NCBI GenBank assembly: GCA_024742655.1
Contig: JANSYB010000007.1
Coordinates: forward strand, 1 to 14,472
Origin: Paracoccaceae bacterium
Lineage (GTDB): Bacteria > Pseudomonadota > Alphaproteobacteria > Rhodobacterales > Rhodobacteraceae
DNA: 14,472 nt
Direction of reading: 5' to 3'
The position numbers and the translations under genes were made by a program. Below the pieces are notes generated by a model. That model did not search any database, was not told the DNA's origin, and saw only the letters and a list, made by a program, of their open reading frames with translations. Below are positions 7,273 through 14,118 of the stretch, piece after piece (within the stretch, counting starts at the first letter, position 1; each line of letters opens with the position of its first letter).

Positions 7273-7299
7273 CCCCGCCGCCCAAAACAGGCGGCAGGG
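7273..7299. other. Stem-loop in the soxZ-soxA gap
   Basis: GCCGCC (7277-7282) pairs with GGCGGC (7290-7295) around CAAAACA, and beyond one mismatch CCC pairs with GGG. No T-run follows on the minus strand, so this is not a terminator. It could be an mRNA processing or stabilising hairpin between soxZ and soxA. Confidence 0.35.
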
Positions 7300-7314
7300 C
7301 TGGCTACCCTTGGA

Positions 7315-7644
7315 TCAGGCGGCTTCGATGGCCTTGGTCTCTTCGTAGACCGAGCCGTCGTCGTCGTTCCAGACGAACTTGAACTCACCCGATTCCGGCA
7401 CTTTTGCGTCGAATTCGAAATACGGGTTCGTCGAGATCGCGGGCTCCATCTTCACGTCGATCACCGTCTCACCGTTGAAGGTGCAGGTGAAGTTGTTGAT
7501 GATGGACCGCGGGATCTTGTTGCCGTCCTTGTCTTTGCGCTGACCGGATTCCATCTTGTGGCTGATCAGGCACTTGATCGTTATCACGTCTCCGGCCGAA
7601 GCGGACTTCGGGACTTTCACGCGGGGGCGTACACCTTTTGCCAT
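7315..7644 (-). CDS. soxZ: SoxZ, sulfur carrier partner subunit
   Basis: This 109-residue protein is SoxZ, the immunoglobulin-like partner of SoxY. It has no signal peptide, as expected because it is exported together with Tat-targeted SoxY. The VKVPKSASAGDVITIKCLISH start and GETVIDVKMEPAISTNPYF middle are typical of SoxZ. The single cysteines C28 and C53 are not the substrate carrier; that is in SoxY. The gene directly follows soxY with 19 bp between them, and its length is normal for the family. Confidence 0.96.
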   Translation of the reverse strand: MAKGVRPRVKVPKSASAGDVITIKCLISHKMESGQRKDKDGNKIPRSIINNFTCTFNGETVIDVKMEPAISTNPYFEFDAKVPESGEFKFVWNDDDGSVYEETKAIEAA

Positions 7645-7663
7645 TGTCTCGTTCTCCTCTCGC

Positions 7664-8080
7664 TTAGCCGCCGCAGCCGCCGATGGTGACCTTCACGGTC
7701 TTCGACGTCTTGGCAAAGCTGCCATCCGCCATCTTCGCAACCGCGACCACGTCCTGCGTGCCCGCCAGGCGGATCCGCGTCTTGGCGCGGGTCGCACCGG
7801 CCATCGGGCCGAAGTTGAAGGTGGCCACGCCCGGCGTCGGGTTTCCGGCCGCCAGAACCATGATCGACACGGCGCCCTCGGCGCCCACTTCAATCGGAAC
7901 GGTGTTGCCGTTCTCGGCGATTTCCGGCGCGTCGAGATCGACACCGCCATCGGCGACGTCGGCGCCACCGGTGAAGGCCGCGATCGCATCATCCGTCGAG
8001 GCCAGGGCCGGCAGCGGCAGGGCGGTCGCCACAACGGCGGCGGCCCCTACGGCCAGCGTTTCACGTCTGGTAAATTCCAT
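7664..8080 (-). CDS. soxY: SoxY, sulfur substrate carrier
   Basis: SoxY carries the sulfur intermediates on a cysteine of its flexible C-terminal arm. The 138 residues end in VKVTIGGCGG, the diagnostic GGCGG tail with carrier C136. The N-terminus is a Tat signal (FTRRETLAVG). Two in-frame ATGs exist, at 8086 and 8080. The AAGGAG motif abuts the first but is 6 bases from the second, so the start is placed at 8080. All other Sox enzymes here act on this protein bound to SoxZ, encoded next. Confidence 0.97.
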   Translation of the reverse strand: MEFTRRETLAVGAAAVVATALPLPALASTDDAIAAFTGGADVADGGVDLDAPEIAENGNTVPIEVGAEGAVSIMVLAAGNPTPGVATFNFGPMAGATRAKTRIRLAGTQDVVAVAKMADGSFAKTSKTVKVTIGGCGG

Positions 8081-8114
8081 TGTCATCTCCTTCGTATCTT
8101 GGGCGAGCCGCGGC

Positions 8115-8594
8115 TCATTCTTCCTTCTGTGTCAACAGGAAGGCGACCACGTCCTCGATCTGCTGCGCCGTCAAAAGCGGTGTCAGCGGACCATCGGGGG
8201 CCTTGCCCGTGTAAGCGTTGCCGGGACGAACGAACCCTTCGACCTTGTAGTAGGCGGGCATGATCGTGCCGGGAAAGGTCATCTTGGCATTGGTCAGGAG
8301 GCCGCGTAGTTCGGCCTCTCCCCACCGGTCGCCGACACCGTCAAGGCTCGGGCCGATCTCGCCGTGGAACGGCGCGTCGTTGAGGGCCGTCACCTGATGG
8401 CAGGCGATGCAGTTGCCAATCGATTTGTTCTTGAGAACGTTGGCGCCGTTTTCCGGATCTCCCGGCACGCCGGTCAGCGATTCGCTCACTGAGCCATATT
8501 CATCGAACTTCAGGTCGGCCGGTGCGACCTCACCTGCCAGAGCAGGTCCTGCTGCAAGCGCTGCTGCGGCCAGGATCGTGGTTGAAAGCTTCAT
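8115..8594 (-). CDS. soxX: SoxX, monoheme cytochrome c subunit of SoxXA
   Basis: SoxX accepts the electrons released when SoxA couples thiosulfate to SoxY. The 159 residues start with a Sec signal ending ALA at 18-20. The heme site is CIACH at 62-66, and the axial methionine is probably M112 in GTIMPAYY. A GGAGGAGA ribosome binding site 2-9 bases before the ATG at 8594 fixes the start; an upstream in-frame extension to 8684 has no signal sequence and runs into the promoter region. It is the first gene of the XYZA block, behind a 125-bp regulatory gap. Confidence 0.96.
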   Translation of the reverse strand: MKLSTTILAAAALAAGPALAGEVAPADLKFDEYGSVSESLTGVPGDPENGANVLKNKSIGNCIACHQVTALNDAPFHGEIGPSLDGVGDRWGEAELRGLLTNAKMTFPGTIMPAYYKVEGFVRPGNAYTGKAPDGPLTPLLTAQQIEDVVAFLLTQKEE

Positions 8595-8642
8595 ATCTCC
8601 TCCCGAGGCTATCTGGTAACTTGGCTGGGATAGCTGCGGTAT

Positions 8643-8672
8643 ACGATAGTTCACGACCCCGTGAGAACGCAA
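8643..8672 (-). promoter_or_regulatory. Candidate promoter for soxXYZA with an internal palindrome
   Basis: On the minus strand TTGCGT (8667-8672) and TATCGT (8643-8648) are 18 bp apart, a plausible -35/-10 pair. The spacer holds the inverted repeat TCACG-ACCC-CGTGA (8651-8664), well placed for a repressor to block polymerase. Hexamers are only partial matches, so confidence is modest. Confidence 0.4.
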
Positions 8673-8677
8673 CATCA

Positions 8678-8695
8678 AATTCACGATTGTGAATT
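8678..8695. promoter_or_regulatory. Palindromic operator in the soxW-soxX gap
   Basis: AATTCACGATTGTGAATT has perfect 7-bp arms around GATT and matches ATTC-N8-GAAT, the pattern I recall for SqrR, an ArsR-family persulfide sensor related to SoxR. It sits just upstream of the candidate -35 of soxX. A soxW-soxX operator is known for SoxR in Pseudaminobacter, so SoxR binding is a reasonable inference. ACATCAAATT, one base shorter than the word found upstream of soxB and soxS, overlaps it at 8672-8681. Confidence 0.6.
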
Positions 8696-8719
8696 ATTTC
8701 TCTGGCCAGCCCTTTGCGT

Positions 8720-9295
8720 TTACTGATCTTGCGCCGCGCGCTCCTTGATGCGGCGGGCATGATAGCGCTGGAAATCTTCATCCGTATCAAGCGCATACCG
8801 CTTCTCGTTGACCCATGTGAACATGTCCAGCGAAGTGCTGGCCGAAAACGCGCCCGGCATCATCGCGACAGAGGCCTGGGCAGCCGTCCGGCCCTCCGGA
8901 ACGTCTTCGGACAGAAAAATCACGGACGGCGTAAAGAGAATCCCCCACTTCCGTGCCGCGCTCTTTTCAGACAGTACCTCGCCGTCGAAATCCGTCACCT
9001 CGCGGTCGCCATGAAGGTTCAGTTGAACGACAAAGAAATTCTCGTCGATATAGTCGTTCAGCGCAGGCACCGGATAAACCTCTTCATGCATTTTCTTGCA
9101 GTAAAGACACCCGCGCTGCTCCACCATCAGGACAAGCCGCTTGCCCTCGGCATTCGCCTCGTCCAGATCCTCGCGCAGATCCAGAAACGTGTCGCGCATC
9201 CAGCTTTGCTTGTGCAGGCCGTCATCGCCCACGCCGGCAGCCATGGCCGGCAATGCCAGCATAACAGCGCCCAGAAAGGCCAATATCCGTGTCAT
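8720..9295 (-). CDS. soxW: SoxW, periplasmic thioredoxin
   Basis: SoxW is a periplasmic thioredoxin-fold protein that takes electrons from the membrane protein SoxV. The 191 residues have a Sec signal to about residue 20 (AMAA|GVGDD), an active-site CLYC at 63-66 and a cis-proline in FTPS (121-124). Family work places it in thiol reduction that keeps SoxYZ or other Sox cysteines active. It follows soxV with 36 bp between them and precedes the 125-bp soxX control region. A paralogue sits at 1392-1985. Confidence 0.93.
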   Translation of the reverse strand: MTRILAFLGAVMLALPAMAAGVGDDGLHKQSWMRDTFLDLREDLDEANAEGKRLVLMVEQRGCLYCKKMHEEVYPVPALNDYIDENFFVVQLNLHGDREVTDFDGEVLSEKSAARKWGILFTPSVIFLSEDVPEGRTAAQASVAMMPGAFSASTSLDMFTWVNEKRYALDTDEDFQRYHARRIKERAAQDQ

Positions 9296-9331
9296 CTTGT
9301 CATCCTCCCTGCTTGTTCGCCCCGCGGGGCA

Positions 9332-10069
9332 TCAAATATTGCTGAACACCGGAAAGGCCTCCAGCATCCAGTTCGCGATCTCGTTGATGCGGTTGGTCAC
9401 CAAAAGGCCGGCGAACACGATCAACAGAACGCCCATGGCCTTTTCCACCTTGCCGAGGTGCCGCCGGAACTTCTGCGCAAAGGCCAGGAACGGCTTGATG
9501 AAGACCGCCGCGACCACGAAAGGCAGCGTCAGACCCACCCCGAAGATCAGCAAGAGCATCAGCCCCCGCCACGCGGTCTCCTCGAAGCTGGCGGTCATCA
9601 CCACGGCCGTCAGCACCCCGCCCACGCAGGGCGTCCAGCCCGCGGCAAAGGCCAGTCCCACCACGTAGGAGCCCAGCACCGACATGTTCGCGGTATCGCC
9701 GGCCTGCATCTGGAATTGCCGGTCGAGAAACCCGATGCGGATCACCCCCAGAAAATGAAGGCCCATCACGAACACGATCGCCGCCGCCGCGAGGCGGAAC
9801 TCGGGCTGGTACTGCCGGAACACCTGGCTCAGCGAAAAGGCCGCCGCCCCCAGCAGAACGAAAACCGTAATGATTCCGGCCGAGAACATCACCGATGACA
9901 GAATGGCCCGCCGGCGGATATCCGGTGGCAATTGTCCCTCTGCATTCAGTGCCGCCATACCCGATCCGGCCATGTAGCCAAGGTAGAACGGCACGATCGG
10001 AAGGATGCAGGGTGAGAAAAAAACGATCAGCCCCCCGACGAATGCCCCCCAAATCGTCACATCAAGCAT
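9332..10069 (-). CDS. soxV: SoxV, CcdA/DsbD-type membrane electron conduit
   Basis: SoxV moves reducing equivalents from cytoplasmic thioredoxin across the inner membrane to SoxW. The 245 residues form about six hydrophobic segments. The two conserved membrane cysteines are C21 in FFSPCILPIVP and C148 in GWTPCVGG, each followed or preceded by proline as in CcdA proteins. The start at 10069 gives MLDVTIWGAF, which leads directly into the first transmembrane segment; a longer in-frame extension would be charged, would cross the promoter region and would overlap divergent soxS. AAGG precedes the start by 8 bases. It is the first gene of the minus-strand sox block. Confidence 0.94.
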   Translation of the reverse strand: MLDVTIWGAFVGGLIVFFSPCILPIVPFYLGYMAGSGMAALNAEGQLPPDIRRRAILSSVMFSAGIITVFVLLGAAAFSLSQVFRQYQPEFRLAAAAIVFVMGLHFLGVIRIGFLDRQFQMQAGDTANMSVLGSYVVGLAFAAGWTPCVGGVLTAVVMTASFEETAWRGLMLLLIFGVGLTLPFVVAAVFIKPFLAFAQKFRRHLGKVEKAMGVLLIVFAGLLVTNRINEIANWMLEAFPVFSNI

Positions 10070-10078
10070 TATGCAACC

Positions 10079-10116
10079 TTGTCTTATCAACACATTCAAA
10101 TTATGTTGTATGTCAA
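10079..10116. promoter_or_regulatory. Divergent soxS/soxV promoters with shared operator word
   Basis: The 68-bp gap between soxV and soxS holds a plus-strand pair TTGTCT (10079-10084) and TATGTT (10102-10107) with exactly 17 bp between. On the minus strand a consensus -35 TTGACA lies at 10111-10116, without a clear -10. The word ACATTCAAATT (10092-10102), followed by ATGT, lies within the plus-strand spacer and downstream of the minus-strand -35, so one bound repressor could silence both directions. The soxS-soxV region is a known SoxR target in relatives. Confidence 0.6.
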
Positions 10117-10137
10117 ATCTTTTCGTACGGATACCCC

Positions 10138-10518
10138 ATGTCTGCATTTCGATTGATCTTCCTGGCCGCCTTGGCATGGCTTGTGATCGGCCTGCCCGCC
10201 CGCGCAACCGAGTTGATCATGGTCGAACGCAAGGGCTGTCACTACTGCATCGAATGGAAGACCCAACTCGGCCCGATCTATCCCAAAACGTCCGAAGGGG
10301 CCTTTGCCCCGTTGCGGATCGTGGACATAACCGATGGCACGCCCGATGACGTGGTTTTCGAAAGCCGCGTGGTCTTCACGCCCACCTTCATCCTGGTCGA
10401 GGACGGCCGGGAACTGGCCCGGATCGAAGGCTACCCCGGGGAAGACTTCTTCTGGGGGTTGCTGGACATCATGCTGACCCGAAATACCGATTATAAACAA
10501 CAACCCAAAACGAACTAG
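10138..10518 (+). CDS. soxS: SoxS, periplasmic thioredoxin-like reductant
   Basis: SoxS is a small periplasmic thioredoxin-fold protein of 126 residues. A Sec signal covers about 1-23 (ending ARA|TE), the active site is CHYC at 34-37 and the cis-proline is in FTPT (80-83). In Paracoccus, SoxS reactivates SoxYZ by reducing its carrier cysteine. The start is the ATG at 10138 because the longer reading frame upstream runs into soxV on the other strand and lacks a signal. It is the first gene of the soxSRT unit, 34 bp ahead of soxR. Confidence 0.93.
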   Translation: MSAFRLIFLAALAWLVIGLPARATELIMVERKGCHYCIEWKTQLGPIYPKTSEGAFAPLRIVDITDGTPDDVVFESRVVFTPTFILVEDGRELARIEGYPGEDFFWGLLDIMLTRNTDYKQQPKTN

Positions 10519-10552
10519 CCGCGACAACGGCCCGAGGATACGGAACACAGGC

Positions 10553-10906
10553 ATGGCATTACCGGTTTTCGAAAAGAACATCAGCGAAGACGACATGGAT
10601 CGCATGGTCGACAACGCGACGCGCGCGTCGAACTTTCTCAAGGCCATCAGCCACGAGGGGCGGTTGATGATCCTGTGTCACCTCGTTTCCGGTGAGAAAT
10701 CCGTCACCGAGCTTGAAGACCTGCTTTCGGCGCGGCAGGCAGCGGTTTCGCAGCAATTGTCGCGCCTGCGCCTGGAGGGGCTGGTCACACCGCGCCGCGA
10801 GGGCAAGACGATCTATTACAGCCTGTCCGATGAACGCCCTCGCCGAATCCTCGAAGTGGTGTATGATTTGTTCTGCGCGCAGGATTCGGGACCGCGCGGC
10901 ACCTGA
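10553..10906 (+). CDS. soxR: SoxR, ArsR-family repressor of sox genes
   Basis: SoxR is a 117-residue winged-helix regulator of the ArsR family. The recognition helix region reads SARQAAVSQQLSRLRLEG (59-76), followed by the wing (REGKTIYYSL). It has just two cysteines, C42 in MILCHLV and C108 in DLFCAQ. They match in position the pair used by SqrR/BigR-type sensors to form a di- or tetrasulfide with persulfides, so it is probably a sulfur-species sensor, not a metal sensor. Expected targets are the soxS-soxV and soxW-soxX gaps, and possibly the soxB upstream region. It is not related to the redox regulator SoxR of enteric bacteria. Confidence 0.93.
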   Translation: MALPVFEKNISEDDMDRMVDNATRASNFLKAISHEGRLMILCHLVSGEKSVTELEDLLSARQAAVSQQLSRLRLEGLVTPRREGKTIYYSLSDERPRRILEVVYDLFCAQDSGPRGT

Positions 10907-10945
10907 ACACGTCTCTCTCCCGCCTGCGCGCCGGGAGGACGAAAC

Positions 10946-12001
10946 ATGTATGACTGGATCGGCGACAACACTCTGGTGGCCCTCGTTGGCATGCTGACGG
11001 GTGTTTTTCTGGGGCTGGCCGCACGGCTGGGCCGTTTCTGCACCATGGGCGCGATCGAGGATATGCTGTATGGCGGCTCGACGGTGCGCCTGCGGATGTG
11101 GGCCCTTGCCATCGGCGTGGCGGTCATGGGCACCTTCGGTCTGACCGGCGCGGGCCTCATGGCGCCGGAACTGTCATTCTACCTTTCGATCCAATGGATG
11201 CCACTGGCCTCGATCCTGGGCGGTCTGATGTTCGGCTATGGCATGGCGCTGTCGGGCAATTGCGGCTACGGCGTGCTGGCCCGGCTGGGCGGCGGCGACT
11301 TGCGGGCCTTCGTCATCCTGCTGGTGATGGGCGTGGCGGCCTATGCCGTCCTGCTGGGGCCGCTGGCCTACCTGCGCAACTGGGCGTTCTTCCAGCAGGA
11401 CGTGACAGGCTTGCCGCCGGGCTTCGTGCATCTTCTGTCCTCGACAACCGGTCTGCCGGTCGCCCCGCTCGGCGTTGTCGCCGGGGCATTGATCACGCTG
11501 GCCGCCCTCTCCTCGCGCGCCCTGGTCAGCGACCCGAAGGCGATGCTTTGGGCAGTTGTCGTTGGCCTGGCCATCGTTCTGGGCTGGGCCGGCACCCACT
11601 GGGTGGCCACACACGGCTTCACCGCGATGCCGGTCGTCTCCCACAGTTTCTCGGCACCGCTGGGCGAATCCATCCTGTTCGTGATGACCGGATCGGGGCG
11701 GGAAGCGACGTTCGCCGTGGGGTCGGTCGCCGGCGTGATCCTGGGCGCCTTTGCCGGATCGCTGTTGAAAGGCCACTTCCGGTGGGAAGCCTGCGAAGAC
11801 CCGCGCGAGTTGCGCCGCCAGATCGCCGGCGCAGCCCTGATGGGTGCGGGCGCGGTGATCGCGATGGGCTGCACCGTGGGCCAGGGCATCACGGCATTCT
11901 CGGTGCTCAGTTTCTCGGCCCCTGTCACGGTGCTGGCGATATTCGCGGGGGCGGCGTTCGGATTGCGACAGTTGATCGAGGGTTTCCAGCCCGCCGAGTG
12001 A
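10946..12001 (+). CDS. soxT: SoxT, YeeE/YedE-family sulfur compound transporter
   Basis: This 351-residue polytopic membrane protein belongs to the YeeE/YedE (TsuA-like) family, whose characterised member imports thiosulfate. Conserved cysteine motifs are RFCTMGA (C32), SGNCGYG (C106) and MGCTVGQG (C309). The motifs fit the internally repeated family layout with cysteines lining a central path. It is the third gene of soxSRT, 39 bp after soxR. Genes at this place in Paracoccus and Pseudaminobacter are named soxT. The transported compound and direction are not shown by sequence; import of thiosulfate or another sulfur signal to the cytoplasmic SoxR is plausible. Confidence 0.88.
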   Translation: MYDWIGDNTLVALVGMLTGVFLGLAARLGRFCTMGAIEDMLYGGSTVRLRMWALAIGVAVMGTFGLTGAGLMAPELSFYLSIQWMPLASILGGLMFGYGMALSGNCGYGVLARLGGGDLRAFVILLVMGVAAYAVLLGPLAYLRNWAFFQQDVTGLPPGFVHLLSSTTGLPVAPLGVVAGALITLAALSSRALVSDPKAMLWAVVVGLAIVLGWAGTHWVATHGFTAMPVVSHSFSAPLGESILFVMTGSGREATFAVGSVAGVILGAFAGSLLKGHFRWEACEDPRELRRQIAGAALMGAGAVIAMGCTVGQGITAFSVLSFSAPVTVLAIFAGAAFGLRQLIEGFQPAE

Positions 12002-12038
12002 TCCGGCGGCGTGGCTGCGCCACACAGATTTGATGGAT

Positions 12039-12056
12039 TGAGGGGCCAGCCCCTCA
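12039..12056. terminator. Stem-loop downstream of soxT
   Basis: TGAGGGG and CCCCTCA form a 7-bp perfect stem around CCAG, 37 bp after the soxT stop codon. There is no T-run, so it may end transcription inefficiently or protect the 3' end. It is next to the large palindrome at 12065-12127. Confidence 0.45.
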
Positions 12057-12064
12057 AACTCCCC

Positions 12065-12127
12065 GGGATATTTCCGGCCAGAAGAAACACCGCACTGCAC
12101 CACGTTTCTTCTGGCATCAAATATCCC
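12065..12127. repeat. Large imperfect palindrome between convergent soxT and pirin
   Basis: Two 24-base arms pair as GGGATATTT/AAATATCCC and GCCAGAAGAAAC/GTTTCTTCTGGC, separated by one 3-base mismatch block and a 15-base loop. The rest of the 12002-12236 gene-free stretch shows no convincing gene. Similar GATATTT...CCAGAAGAAAC palindromes are, from memory, frequent between genes in Rhodobacteraceae, so this is probably a dispersed intergenic repeat that may also end transcription for both converging genes. Confidence 0.65.
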
Positions 12128-12236
12128 CGCCGGAGGCACCCGCCGCGCACCGGACCGGCCGGAACATCGCGTCGCGGTCACCTTTGCCCGAGACGGCGCG
12201 CAGGCGACGACGAGACATCCGGCGCGCCGCAGGCGC

Positions 12237-13172
12237 TCAATCCGGCAGCGGAATGAACTCCGCGTCGTCACCCGGCGGCAGCTGGAACCGGCCATGTTCC
12301 CAGTCGCCCACCGCCCAGGCCTCTTTCGCGGCGTCGATCTTTTCCTGGCTGGAGGCCACGAAGTTCCACCAGATATAGCGCGGCCCGTTCAGCGTTGCCC
12401 CGCCAAGCGCCATGAGCCGCGCCCCCTGTTCCCCGGCCCTGACCGTGATCGCGTCGCCGGGACGGAACACCATCATGCGCCCCGGCTCGAAACGCTCTCC
12501 GGCGATCTCGACCGAGCCCTGCGTGACGTAGATGCCCCGATCCTCATGATCCTCCGGCAGGGGCAGCGTCGCGCCCGGCGCCAGCACCACGTCGGCGTAG
12601 AACATATCCGTGAAGGTGCCCACGGGCGCCGTTTCGCCCCAGCCGCGCCCCATGATCAGGCGCAGCTGCTTGCCCTCCCCCTCCAGCATCGGCAGCGCGT
12701 CCGCGCCGTGGTGCTCGAAACTGGCGGCGCGCTCTTCCTGCGCCTCGGGCAGCGCGACCCAGGTCTGGATGCCAAACAGGGTGCTCTGCCCCTTGCGCGT
12801 CGCGTCGCTGGTGCGTTCTGAGTGGGTCACACCGTTGCCGGCCACCATCCAGTTGACCTCTCCGGGATAGATCATCTGGTGTGTGCCGAGGCTGTCGCGG
12901 TGCTCGAACTCGCCCGCGTAGAGATAGGTCACCGTGCCCAGCCCGATATGCGGATGCGGGCGCACGTCGATCCCCTGGCCGGTCAAGAACTCGGCCGGGC
13001 CCATCTGGTCGAAGAAGATGAACGGCCCCACCATCTGCCGGCGCGGCGCAGGCAGCGCGCGGCGCACCTCGAACCCGCCGAGATCTCGCGCCCGTGGCAC
13101 GATCAGCGTCTCGATATCATCCAGTTTGCCCGCCTCGGGACAGGTCGGTTCCAGCGTCGGGTTCCAGCTCAT
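12237..13172 (-). CDS. Pirin family protein
   Basis: This is a 311-residue bicupin protein of the pirin family. The N-terminal cupin holds the expected metal ligands: H73 and H75 in RPHPHIG, and H117 and E119 in GVTHSE, spaced as in characterised pirins. Biochemically studied bacterial pirins have quercetin dioxygenase activity or other regulatory roles, so the substrate here is unknown. A GTG at 13178 and an ATG at 13172 are both in frame; AAAGGAG lies 5 bases before the ATG but overlaps the GTG region, so the ATG was chosen. It converges on soxT and appears unrelated to sulfur oxidation. Confidence 0.9.
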   Translation of the reverse strand: MSWNPTLEPTCPEAGKLDDIETLIVPRARDLGGFEVRRALPAPRRQMVGPFIFFDQMGPAEFLTGQGIDVRPHPHIGLGTVTYLYAGEFEHRDSLGTHQMIYPGEVNWMVAGNGVTHSERTSDATRKGQSTLFGIQTWVALPEAQEERAASFEHHGADALPMLEGEGKQLRLIMGRGWGETAPVGTFTDMFYADVVLAPGATLPLPEDHEDRGIYVTQGSVEIAGERFEPGRMMVFRPGDAITVRAGEQGARLMALGGATLNGPRYIWWNFVASSQEKIDAAKEAWAVGDWEHGRFQLPPGDDAEFIPLPD

Positions 13173-13356
13173 GGTCACTCCTTTCCGGGATCAGGACAAT
13201 TCGGCCACCGGGCCGCCTTGCATGCGGGGCCGGCAACTTTCCTGGCTCTTGCCCCGCGCGTGGTGGGAGTCATCGTGCCGTCTTCTTGATGGAAGAAACA
13301 TAGCGACACGCCCGCGCAATCCAATCGCGGACAGGCGCACAAGACCTGTGCGTGGC

Positions 13357-13950
13357 TCAGCCCAGCAGGAGCTTTCCGGCAATCGCCCACATGGTCAACC
13401 CGACCAAAGCGTCCAGGACCCGCCAGCTTTCGGGCCGGCGGAAGAACGGCTCCAGCACCCGTGCGCCGTAGCCCAGCGAAAAGAAGAACGTGAAGCTCGC
13501 CACCATTGCCCCTAACGCGAAGGAGAGGCGGTCGGCATATTGCGCACTGATCGATCCGAGCAGAACCACCGTGTCGAGATAGACATGCGGGTTGAGCCAT
13601 GTCAGCGCCAAACAGGTCAGCAGCGCCGTCCGCAGATTGCCGGCCGCCCGGCCCGCCTCCATCACCTGACCCCCGTGCCATGCCGCCAAAAGGTTTCGTG
13701 CCCCGTACCAGACCAGGAACGTCACCCCACCATACCTCATCGCCGCTTCGAGCCACGGAATGGCCTCGGCCAGCGCACCGAACCCCGCGACACCGGCCGC
13801 GATCAGAATAGCGTCGGACAGCGCGCAGGTGAGGCAGACGGCGAACACATGTTCACGCCGAAGGCCCTGCCGCAGCACAAAGGCATTCTGTGCCCCGATC
13901 GCCAGGATCAGCGAAAACCCCAGCACAAACCCCGCAATGCTCGCCTGCAT
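13357..13950 (-). CDS. LysE/ArgO-family amino acid exporter
   Basis: This 197-residue membrane protein has about six hydrophobic segments and the signature AIGAQNAFVLRQGL near the N-terminus, diagnostic of the LysE/ArgO basic amino acid exporter branch. A second conserved stretch is TWLNPHVYLDTVVLLG in the second half. The start at 13950 (MQASIAGF) places the first transmembrane segment right at the N-terminus; an in-frame upstream extension to 14007 is not membrane-like and was rejected. It lies 184 bp upstream of pirin on the same strand. Lysine or arginine export is inferred from the family; the true substrate is not visible. Confidence 0.9.
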   Translation of the reverse strand: MQASIAGFVLGFSLILAIGAQNAFVLRQGLRREHVFAVCLTCALSDAILIAAGVAGFGALAEAIPWLEAAMRYGGVTFLVWYGARNLLAAWHGGQVMEAGRAAGNLRTALLTCLALTWLNPHVYLDTVVLLGSISAQYADRLSFALGAMVASFTFFFSLGYGARVLEPFFRRPESWRVLDALVGLTMWAIAGKLLLG

Positions 13951-14118
13951 GACCTGCCTATTTGTATACCGTTCGCCCCAAAAGCCACAGGCGCGCGGCG
14001 CATGCAATCCTCAATCCCGAACCTATTGTGATCCGACCTGGTTCAAGTCGCGTATCGAAAGTGTAGAGTATTTGGTATCAAAGGTTTCAATGATTAAAAC
14101 AAATCGCGGAGAATACAT
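13951..14118. promoter_or_regulatory. Divergent control region between the LysE-like exporter and the FAS1 gene
   Basis: This 168-bp gap is AT-rich compared with the flanking genes, especially its right third, and must hold both promoters. I see no convincing -35/-10 pair or palindrome, so no specific site is called. Confidence 0.35.

Noticed and set aside
12011..12256. Possible 81-codon plus-strand gene between soxT and pirin
   Set aside because: It runs straight through both hairpins and the large palindrome, has no clear ribosome binding site and looks compositionally random.
13336..13352. CGCACA-N5-TGTGCG hairpin after the LysE-like gene as a terminator
   Set aside because: The stem is only 6 bp, there is no T-run on the minus strand and it lies within an otherwise unremarkable gap; too weak to call.
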